A stretch of DNA of 64,000 bases, from assembly GCA_032718475.1 (NCBI GenBank), contig JAUCBJ010000407.1, positions 1 to 64,000 of the forward strand, in the 5' to 3' direction. The DNA comes from Nemertoderma westbladi. Lineage: Eukaryota > Xenacoelomorpha > Nemertodermatida > Nemertodermatidae. Made by a program: the position numbers and the translations under genes. Each line of letters opens with the position of its first letter. The first letter of the stretch is position 1. The notes under the pieces were generated by a model. It was not told where the DNA came from, searched no databases, and was given only the letters and a program-made list of their open reading frames with translations. Of the stretch, positions 56,489 to 64,000 are shown piece after piece.

Positions 56489-56785
56489 AGGCCATGATAC
56501 ACACCACAGGAGCGGCGAGCGGTAGCGGCGGGCGGCCACGGCGAGCGGCCGATGTGAGCGGCGACTTTTAGTATGATACACACCACAGGAGCGGCGAGCG
56601 GTAGCGGCGGGCGGCCACGGCGAGCGGCCGATGTGAGCGGCGACTTTTAGTATGATACACTATAGGAGCGGCGAGCGGCAGCAGCCATTTGTGGTGTATC
56701 ATCACCCATAGAAAATAATCTGTTCTATTTTAAAAAGTGGCCGCTCGCCGAGGCCGCTCGCCGCTCCTGTGGTGTATCCTGGCCT
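56489..56785. mobile_element. GC-rich Harbinger-like MITE, 297 bp
   Basis: Ends AGGCCATGATACACACCACA and its near complement, flanked by TAA (56486-56488 and 56786-56788). Two direct 80-bp units plus a partial third carry GAGCGGCGAGCGG words, making this the most GC-rich spot of the window. TWA target and AGGCC ends fit PIF/Harbinger. It lies 0.56 kb upstream of the RCHY1 start. Confidence 0.8.
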
Positions 56786-57343
56786 TAAGGAAAGAAGTAC
56801 TCCCATTTTATCCCGATTTTGGGATTATTCGTATTCGAGCGAAAAAGTAACAATTTAACAATAATAATACTTTCTTTTTGTACCAAGAAGAATTTTTTGT
56901 ACAAAAATAAAGTATTTTTATACAAGTTGCAGCAACTTGTTGCTGGAGTCCTTACACACAGAGTTTCGGAAACAAGTTGCAGCAACTTGTTGCTGGACTC
57001 CTCGACACAGATACAAGTTTCGGAAAGAAGTTGCAGCAACAAGGTTCTGTGTGTGAGGGAGTTCAGCAACAAGTTTCAGAAACAAGTTGCTCCGTGTGGA
57101 GGGGAGCCTAAAGCCTAGACAGTATCTGAATTCGGTAATGGTAATTATGATGAATTAAGTTTCAGTTTCAGTCATAAGAAAAAGAGAACCGTCATCGGCT
57201 CGCAGGGTACAATGTGGCTGGCTAGGTTTACAGTTTACTGACGCATCTGTCTGCACTTCTGTAGTCCACGCCTAAATACCTACCGGTATCTGTTAACCGA
57301 ATAACTCTCTACTCAGCTATCTGCAGTTGTGCAGTAAGGAAGA
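56786..57343. other. 5' flank of RCHY1 with GTTGCAGCAACTTGTTGC repeats
   Basis: At 56922-57095 about four units of ACAAGTTGCAGCAAC and its complement (partly palindromic, spacing about 60 bp) form a small array. Downstream, 57150-57343 is likely promoter/5' untranslated sequence of the gene, without a clear TATA box. Confidence 0.5.
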
Positions 57344-58141
57344 ATGGATAATTCTGTCGGTAGGCCTGCCGGTACTGCTGTGGCAGGAGTTAAGTTTTGT
57401 GAGGAAAGCAACGAACCGATTGGCTGCAAACATTATCAGCGTCTGTGCGGATTAATCTGTCCTCTGGGTAGTTGCGGGGTGGCCTACGTCTGCCGACTGT
57501 GCCACGACGAGGATCTAACAGACCATAGTCTCGACCGGCACAAAGTCTCCACTGTCATCTGCCTCAAATGTAAAACTCATCAGCCGGCAACTCTTGGCGA
57601 GTGTTCGCGTTGTCCGACTAGATTCGCCTCTTACTTTTGTGAAATTTGTCGTTTTTACGACAATCAGGATAAACAACAGTTCCACTGCCCAGACTGCGGG
57701 ATTTGTCGAGTTGGTGGTCGCGAAAACTACTTCCATTGCGATAAGTGCGGTATTTGCATCTCCAAATCCATGCGGGAACGCCACAGATGCATCGATTCGG
57801 TATCTCGCAACGATTGTGCCGTATGTATGGACGATCTTCACTCTTCCACAACGGCGCTAGTGCAGAACAATTGCGGTCATATGATCCACGACCTCTGCTT
57901 CAAATCAATGCTTTCTCACGGGAAGTTCGCTTGTCCCTTGTGCAATAAGTCTATGGTGGACATGGGTTCGTTTTGGGAGGAATTGGACCGAGCGACGGCT
58001 AGCACACCAATGCCTGCTGAAGTCGTGGAATCAGTACGGATTCTTTGCAACGACTGCAATCGATTTGACAATGTGGAATTCCATATATTTGGTTTAAAAT
58101 GCCCTCATTGTGGTTCCTATAACACAACTAAAGAGAGTTAA
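57344..58141 (+). CDS. RCHY1: RING finger and CHY zinc finger protein (Pirh2 homologue)
   Basis: A 265-residue protein close to the 261 residues of human RCHY1, an E3 ubiquitin ligase that acts on p53 and other substrates. Domains in order: CHY zinc finger from C28-K-H30-Y to about 78 (including CRLCH 50-54), CTCHY finger about 87-150 with the CPDCGICRVGG core, RING-H2 at 158-200 with ligands C158, C161, C177, H179, H182, C185, C197, C200, and a C-terminal zinc ribbon with C235, C238, C253, C256. All ligands are present, so the protein should be functional. The start matches the family length. There are no introns, whereas vertebrate genes have several, suggesting a retrocopy or intron loss. 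A possible ATTAAA poly(A) signal lies at 58389-58394. Confidence 0.95.
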   Translation: MDNSVGRPAGTAVAGVKFCEESNEPIGCKHYQRLCGLICPLGSCGVAYVCRLCHDEDLTDHSLDRHKVSTVICLKCKTHQPATLGECSRCPTRFASYFCEICRFYDNQDKQQFHCPDCGICRVGGRENYFHCDKCGICISKSMRERHRCIDSVSRNDCAVCMDDLHSSTTALVQNNCGHMIHDLCFKSMLSHGKFACPLCNKSMVDMGSFWEELDRATASTPMPAEVVESVRILCNDCNRFDNVEFHIFGLKCPHCGSYNTTKES

Positions 58142-58471
58142 TTTTATGTGACTTAAAGTAAATAATTTTCTCACCAAGGCAAATTTAAAAGTAGTAAACA
58201 ATCTTTTAGATCAGGCAAGAATCAAGCAAGAACTATCTTTTGGTCATTTTTAGAATATTTTTAGCATTTTTTAATTATGTGGTAATTATCTGAAAATTTC
58301 ATTTCATTATTAACACTAAGTTTGAATTTGTTAAACTTTTAGTGAGTGATACCTATTTTATTTTAGGAACATACAGACAAAAAAAGATATTAAATTCATA
58401 CAATACGAATACCCCATTTCCTGGAATATATTGCCGCAATTCAGGTGACATGGTTTACTTTTATAACTATA
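58142..58471. other. 3' flank of RCHY1
   Basis: AT-rich, with the ATTAAA at 58389-58394 as the only poly(A)-like signal. No other gene. Confidence 0.45.
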
Positions 58472-58606
58472 TTTATTACCCTGATATTTTGTTATTTTTC
58501 CGGTTATTTTAACCCGAGGAACAGGAACTAGCCGAGGCGTAGCCGAGGCTTTCCTGTTCCGAGGGTTAAAATAACCGGAAAAATAACAAAATATCAGGGT
58601 AATAAA
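58472..58606. repeat. Perfect 44-bp hairpin
   Basis: Arms 58472-58515 and 58563-58606 are exact complements (TTATTACCCTGATATTTTGT...). The inner loop again pairs GGAACAGGAA with TTCCTGTTCC and holds a direct repeat TAGCCGAGGC. Probably a MITE. It sits within 0.5 kb of the RCHY1 stop and could form a strong RNA hairpin if transcribed. Confidence 0.85.
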
Positions 58607-58609
58607 TGT

Positions 58610-60134
58610 GTTGTTACCAACTAATCTCGGAAAAAATAACCAACTACATCATGTTTATATCAAGAAGCCACTATTAATTTACAATATACCAAACCCATCC
58701 AGATACCCTAGATTTCTAAAAGGGTTTTGTTTGGGGGTAGAAATATAAAAATGGGGCTTGGAAATTTTGGGGGGAGACACTAATTACAAATTAATAAATA
58801 ACACGAGCGGCCAAGGCATAAAATAAATAAATAACATGAGCGGGCCTATGCCTAACAATTTCCCCCTGGCGGGTAAACTGGAATAAAGTAAAAAAAACAA
58901 ATAAATATAATAGATTAAATAATAAAGTAATATAAAATAAATGATGGAAAATACTAGAATTTATTTCCATTCCACAGTATGTATAGGTAACACGATGATA
59001 GTGATGGGAGTCTACTCGGGACAGCTGAGAGCGTTACATCGTGTGGAATTGGGTGAGACACAATGTAGACAGAACCATTCGTGTGAGAATAGGTGAATGT
59101 AGGCTTACCATACTGTATACGATGTACCAATTTAACTTAAGAATAAACTTACGTCATTACAGTATATGAGAAAAAAGTAGAACATTTTGTTTCTCAATAT
59201 TCTCTCAACCCTTTATTAACCTCGCTGAAGCTCGGTAAATAAAATGCCTCGAGAATAATGAAAAAAAGTTCTATTTTTTTCCCATGTAATAAATAATTAT
59301 TTATTCTTAAATTGTTACTTTTTCGCCCGAATTTAGACCAAAATCTGGAGAAAACATTTAACTTTTTTTCCTGGCGAAAAAAGTAAAATATAATATTTTT
59401 GGTGGAATTTCTTAAATTGTATTACCGTTGTACCGGTACCGTAGTTCTACAGCATTGTGCATGTGCAGTATGTAAACCTACGTTATTTACAACTGGTAGG
59501 TACAAGTCTGTCTGTCTGGTACGTTCGTCTTTACGGTAGAATCGTAGAAACTGTTGAGAATGGCATTCCTGCCATGATCAGGATGCTGCTGTCCATAATT
59601 GTCAAATACCGAAAGTAAAAGATCTCTGAGTAGGCTGAGTTGAGTGTGCAATCTGAACTTGTAGTGTAGGCCTACCAGTACTGCATTTCCCGTTTAGTTT
59701 GCCAGTACCGGTACATTAAATTATTGCCCAATATGCTCTGTTCTGTAGGCGTACCGGTCAGGTAGGTTTTGTAGTTGCAAGGCAGTGATGTGATTGAGAC
59801 CTTAAAGGAAGCTGTGGTACCACTACCGGTACTGTACGATGCATGCAGTCAGTCTACCTACAATCTGAACTGAAAACATACCATAGGCCTACGATAGTCT
59901 TATTCTTATAACTTTCACTTTCACTCATGTTAGTAAAGGTAACCGGTACCGTAAGCTAACTACTGTATTCACAACACGGCAAACAGGCATAAATATAATT
60001 TCAACATGCAGATTGCAGATACCGGAGTGTTGAAAAATAAATGTGTTATTTTTTCCTAGGACTAAAATAACACTATTTTTAGATAGGTTATCATTGCGAT
60101 TGTGTTATTTTTTCCGGGATTGGTTGGTAACAAC
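58610..60134. mobile_element. Candidate 1.5-kb TIR element
   Basis: GTTGTTACCAACTAATCTCG (58610 onward) and its complement with two mismatches (60104-60134) give 31-bp inverted ends. The interior is AT-rich with TACCGGTAC and TAGGCCTA words and no transposase. The target duplication is not clear, so this is less certain than the others. Confidence 0.5.
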
Positions 60135-61466
60135 TACAATTATTAAGGCAATTATGACTTGCATATGTTATTTATTGTTTGTCTGTCGGACTGATATGTC
60201 AGTCAACAAAACACACAATTATTGCTAAAAGTGCGTTTTTCTTAGAATTGTGTTTTGCCTCTAACCCCCTTTTTAGATACCCGTTCACAATTACATAATA
60301 CTTGAACTGAATTAGGTTAATTGAAACGCTGAGTTGGGCTACTAAAATATTCAGCTAACACAACACAATCACCATTTACATAGTTTGTAAAAAAATTGTG
60401 AGATTGGCAAGTTAGGCCAAATTTTGTTTAAATTAAAAAGTGTGCTGCCTTGGATAATGGTTCCGGAGTTCTGACAAAATCCTAGGACTCAGACTCCAAC
60501 GTAAAAAAAATAAATTTGACTCCGACGCCGACCAAAATTTTTCCAAAACTGAAAATATAAAAAATATTTTAAAATGTAATGAATGACGCGGATAAATTTA
60601 ACAATTATTGTCATAAAAAAACGTCCATTTTTGAATGAATAAAAAACATAATTTTGGTATAAATAACGCAAAATTTTACAGTCGAAGTACTGTATAGTTT
60701 TTTTTAAATTTTCTCTGGACTCCGACTCCAGCTATAAACATGGACTCCGGCACCGGCGGACTCAGACTCCGCATAAAGGCACTTCCTTGGAGTACTTTTT
60801 AATATAAATTTAAGAATATGATAACAAATTAACGCGATTAAAACATATACTTACTGTATAGTATAATATCGCTCGTACATAGAGGAGCATGATTAATAGT
60901 GTAGTAGCCATTTCAAGAATTATAACCTCTTTTGAAAAAGTGAAAAATACATGAAACTAACCGGATATCAGGAAGTGCAATCTGGTGCACCCCATCCACT
61001 ATTATAAAAAAATTGCAAGATATTATAATATTATTATCAAATCTTATAACTTTATCATACTGTATCTTATCTTCTATGCCTTATTATTCAAATACAGTAC
61101 TTTTTATTATTTGCAGTTATTATATTTTAGTTGTTTTCATTTCATATATATTTGCGAAATTTGTTATAGAAATTGTAGATATAATGTCGGCTAATAACCT
61201 CCATCTAAATATATCTTTATGATAAATTACCGATACCTTTTTCTGATGTCATTAAAATGATCATGAAAAACGAGAACCGTGATAATTAAAAAGTGAATTG
61301 CGTAATATAAAGTCCTCATTATGAATGGATGAAGTTTTTGTGTCGTGCGTCCACGGAAATACGTCCACACAATATGTACACCCAATTATACACCTTGCCA
61401 TGGCTTGCCTCATTTTGTAAACAGTTAAGCGTGGTTTAGTTTGTGGTCTGGGGGCTGTGCTAATTC
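60135..61466. other. AT-rich intergenic DNA
   Basis: A short inverted or direct use of GGACTCCGGC/GACTCCGAC words occurs at about 60480-60770. No gene recognised. Confidence 0.4.
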
Positions 61467-61751
61467 GAGACAGGGGGGGGGGGGGGGGGGGAAACTGGAC
61501 GCAAATAATGGTCTTCGCGAATTAATATGGACGCAATGAAAATTCATCCCTCTCCAGGGGAAATTGGACGCAAATAACAGATGATTACTCTCAATAATAA
61601 CACAGTTCGCTGTTCTATTGTGTTTAGTTTATTGTTTTGGTTAAAATATCGTGCCACTGTAACCTGCTCCTTTCCCTAAATTGAGAATTTAACATTGAGG
61701 CGGATATTAATTCGCCAAGGCGGGTTTTGCGTCGAGTTTCCCCCCTGTCTC
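61467..61751. mobile_element. MITE with GAGACAG-poly(G) ends
   Basis: The left end GAGACAG runs into G19 then GAAACTGGACGCAAA. The right end is TTTGCGTCGAGTTTCCCCCCTGTCTC, the complement with an unexpanded C run. The interior holds the inverted form of the AAAACAATAAAC unit and GCGAATTAATATG / CATATTAATTCGCC-type subterminal repeats. Confidence 0.72.
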
Positions 61752-62160
61752 TGAATTTTTATTACGTCCAGTTTCCCCCCTATTTGGTTTGGCTAATTCA
61801 ATACATCGAAGGTTGTATGGCCAGACCTTTCAACGCAACCATAATTTATTCCTCTCCAGGGGAAATTGGACGCAAATAACAGCTGATTACTCTAAAAAAA
61901 TAGAATTGAATACCTATTCTATTGATTTTCGTTTATTGTTTTGGTTGGATTAACGTGCCACTGTAACCTGTTCCTTTTCCGAAATTGATAAATTAACATT
62001 GAGACAAGCAATTAATTCACCGAGACAATTTCCCCCGACGCGCCCTGTCCCCTGTGGTCCGTGCATAACTGTTCGAACCTAACAGTTATGCATGCAGTAT
62101 TCTTCGTGAAACCGTGACGGGGGGGGGGGGGGGGGGGAGCTTAGCTGGACGCAAGGCCGC
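61752..62160. repeat. Second and third copies of the GGACGCAAATAAC family
   Basis: GGGGAAATTGGACGCAAATA recurs at about 61858, followed by TTCGTTTATTGTTTTGGTT near 61928 and a CAATTTCCCCC end near 62030. A further GACG-G20-GAGCTTAGCTGGACGCAA copy starts near 62116. Partial or rearranged copies of the element at 61467. Confidence 0.6.
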
Positions 62161-62669
62161 ATCTCCCCCGCATATTAATTTGCCGATTTGAGGAAGATCG
62201 CGAGTCATACTGTATGATATGTAGGAATGTAATTTAAGTGAATGGAGAGCTGATGAATATGGAGAGCTGATGTTTAAGTGAATGAATTTAATGGAACGCA
62301 TCTGTCAGAGAAGGAGAAGAAAGAAAAGTAATTATTGTTATCCCGTATATCGGCCATTATGATAAATACTAACAGTGGGCCTATTGGCTGATTGGTATAA
62401 TGCTCAACCACAAACCAGATGTTATTTTAAACGTGTTGTGTAAGCAGAGTATATCAGTTTATTATATCACAATGATTTAGCGACTGAAATAAATTGTGCG
62501 GTACAGTTCGATCTGTTCTGCAGTACCTACCGTTACCGGTACGTTCTGCCCGCTCTGTCCAGTCAAATGATTCTAAACCAGTAATATACGCTAGGCCTAT
62601 TAATTGATGGCTAAGTACCGACGCTGAAGGCTTTTACTTTATTCGATGTGGATCTAACGAATATAAACT
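62161..62669. other. 5' flank of TMEM64
   Basis: Short repeats of GGAGAGCTGATG near 62240-62270 and TACCGGTACG near 62535. Likely includes promoter and 5' untranslated sequence of the gene at 62670, but no TATA box stands out. Confidence 0.4.
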
Positions 62670-63518
62670 ATGTCTAAATCCAGTTGTACCGCTTTGATAA
62701 TCCTGATTATACTACTGGTGTTTATTTTATTATCTGGTTTACGGATTCCAGATTACATTGTTAAAATACTCAAATCTATAGAGACTCTGAATTATTGGCA
62801 AGGTGCTTGTTTGTTACTTTCTCTATATACGCTGGTTTCTTTCCCTATCGTCTGGGGTTACTCTCTGCTACCCGTGGCCTCGGGGTATTTATATGGACTC
62901 TATATCGGGATTATTCTAAACGTTCTCTGCGCTCTCTGCGGAGTCCTTGCGTCTCATCTTTGCATGAGATACCTCTGTCACAACACTGTAATCACACGTA
63001 TCCACAACATCGATTCTTTACAAACTGTAATGTTGGCTCTAAACGGCGACTATAGTTGGAAGGTTGTTGCTTTATTAAGATTAACTCCTTTGCCCTTTGG
63101 CCTACAGAACGCCATATTTGCCGCGAGCAATATAAACAGTTTAGTTATGGCAACGGCTTCTTGCATCGGACTGCTACCTATGCAGATATTGAGTTCGTAT
63201 ATCGGGACTACAGTGAGATCGATGGAGGAAGTTATCGAACAGAAATCCAGCTCGAACTCGTTGTGGTTGCTAATGGGTTTCCAACTAACTCTCTTGCTGA
63301 TTCTCGGTTCGTATTTCTACCACCACGCCAACGTCCATCTCAATCTGGTGTTAGGCGAACCGCAACCCCGGTCAAGTAAAACAGTCCGGTCCGCTACACT
63401 ACACAACTTCGCTATGACTACTTTTCGCATCGGCAGGCGGGGTTTCCGTAGATTCGCCGCCTGTCTATTCCCTCGTATTGACAACGTGATAGTGCGCCCG
63501 CCGGCTTTTTCCGTCTAA
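62670..63518 (+). CDS. TMEM64: TMEM64-like VTT/SNARE-associated (DedA-family) membrane protein
   Basis: A 282-residue single-exon protein. Hydrophobic segments lie at about 7-24, 43-62, 70-98, 158-178 and 198-217. Between them is the VTT/DedA core, with SGYLYGLYIG and the re-entrant region LLRLTPLPFGLQN (136-147) ending GLLPMQILSSYIGTTVRSMEEV, which is the signature of TMEM64. The family includes TMEM41B/VMP1-type lipid scramblases. Vertebrate TMEM64 affects calcium handling and Wnt signalling, but a mechanism here is inferred only from family. The C-terminal 60 residues are basic and not conserved as far as I recall. No introns, unlike vertebrate TMEM64. The start gives a sensible first membrane helix. 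Confidence 0.9.
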   Translation: MSKSSCTALIILIILLVFILLSGLRIPDYIVKILKSIETLNYWQGACLLLSLYTLVSFPIVWGYSLLPVASGYLYGLYIGIILNVLCALCGVLASHLCMRYLCHNTVITRIHNIDSLQTVMLALNGDYSWKVVALLRLTPLPFGLQNAIFAASNINSLVMATASCIGLLPMQILSSYIGTTVRSMEEVIEQKSSSNSLWLLMGFQLTLLLILGSYFYHHANVHLNLVLGEPQPRSSKTVRSATLHNFAMTTFRIGRRGFRRFAACLFPRIDNVIVRPPAFSV

Positions 63519-64000
63519 CCAACCCGTCCCGTTAGAGTTATTTTTGCATTAAATAACGACATGTTTCTAACAATCTCTCGGGTTCATGGTGAATTCCTTA
63601 GTGTGGGAATGGAGTCGTTACGACTTTCGAAATCGGATCGAACGCGTTCACAATAGTGTTTGGCGGTGCAGTTCCAAAGCCTCTTAAAATTAGAAAAAAT
63701 TTCGCACTGGTGTAGTCCTAAGCATTGTTTAGCGTTGGTACTTTCGTCTACCTCAGCGGTTGGGTAAATGAGAACCTAACTTTTTGTGGGAATATTAATA
63801 AACTTCAGTCGCATTCATTATAGTTAATTTGTCCCTAATTGTGTGTTTCTAATTATTTTTTACGTATAAATGTATTTCCATACGGGTTAATATTCCTGAA
63901 GTACTCCTACAGCTTAAATCGTAAATATCTCAGGATTAGCTAAGACGACATGGATTCCTCATTTTTTGATTTAGCGGACATTCTTTTTTATTCAATTAAC
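63519..64000. other. 3' flank of TMEM64 with poly(A) signal
   Basis: AATAAA at 63797-63802, about 280 nt after the stop, is followed by a GT-rich stretch (63828-63850) as expected downstream of a cleavage site. No other gene to the window end. Confidence 0.55.

Noticed and set aside
57515-57948. Additional frames on both strands inside RCHY1
   Set aside because: Shadows of the zinc-finger coding sequence in other frames; none has domain content.
62795-63379. Additional plus-strand frames inside TMEM64
   Set aside because: Alternative-frame shadows of the real gene.

Overview
The window is animal nuclear DNA: AT-rich, full of simple repeats and transposon relics, with sparse genes that have metazoan domain architectures (PKA regulatory subunit, RCHY1/Pirh2 and TMEM64 homologues). 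The palindromic words TAGGCCTA and TACCGGTA recur throughout, which I associate with marine invertebrate genomes, but the sequence alone does not fix the phylum. I see no prokaryotic or organelle features, no CRISPR array and no complete tRNA or rRNA gene.

Layout. 1-20 kb: a decayed coding-like stretch, an LTR-like repeat with a second copy in inverted orientation near 19-20 kb, an acidic zinc-finger protein gene (3065-4060), several minisatellites, a frameshifted DDE transposase relic, a Myb/SANT-domain gene with a 42-bp coding minisatellite (7056-8171) and a decayed duplicate just downstream, a 96-copy 27-bp array (9908-12500), a 31-bp hairpin array (15801-16478) and a 1.05-kb foldback element (17635-18689). 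22-37.5 kb: two tandem copies (A and B) of a large gene-less foldback element with long inverted arms built from 126-bp subrepeats. Each copy carries different nested insertions, and in every case the other copy preserves the empty site. They include an RTE-like LINE with a 14-bp target duplication, a TTAA-flanked element, a Harbinger-like element, a motif-dense element with a Tc1 relic inside, and a GC-rich insert. 38-56 kb: more nested non-autonomous DNA elements (a poly-G-ended TTAA element holding a MULE-like element, a TA-flanked element, a Merlin-like element, hAT/MULE-like foldbacks), a tRNA-derived SINE, and an intronless PKA type-I regulatory subunit gene on the minus strand (48435-49391) lacking the docking domain. 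56-64 kb: two small Harbinger-like MITEs, an intronless RCHY1 gene (57344-58141), a cluster of poly-G-ended repeats and an intronless TMEM64 gene (62670-63518).

How things fit together. The conserved genes do not form an operon or an evident pathway. They are cAMP signalling, ubiquitin ligation and a membrane VTT/DedA-family protein, separated by transposon-rich DNA. All three are single uninterrupted exons, which suggests retrocopies or an intron-poor lineage. The main structural story is the nested, datable transposon stratigraphy at 22-37.5 kb, where two copies of one foldback element act as references for each other. All family assignments were made by eye without database searches.
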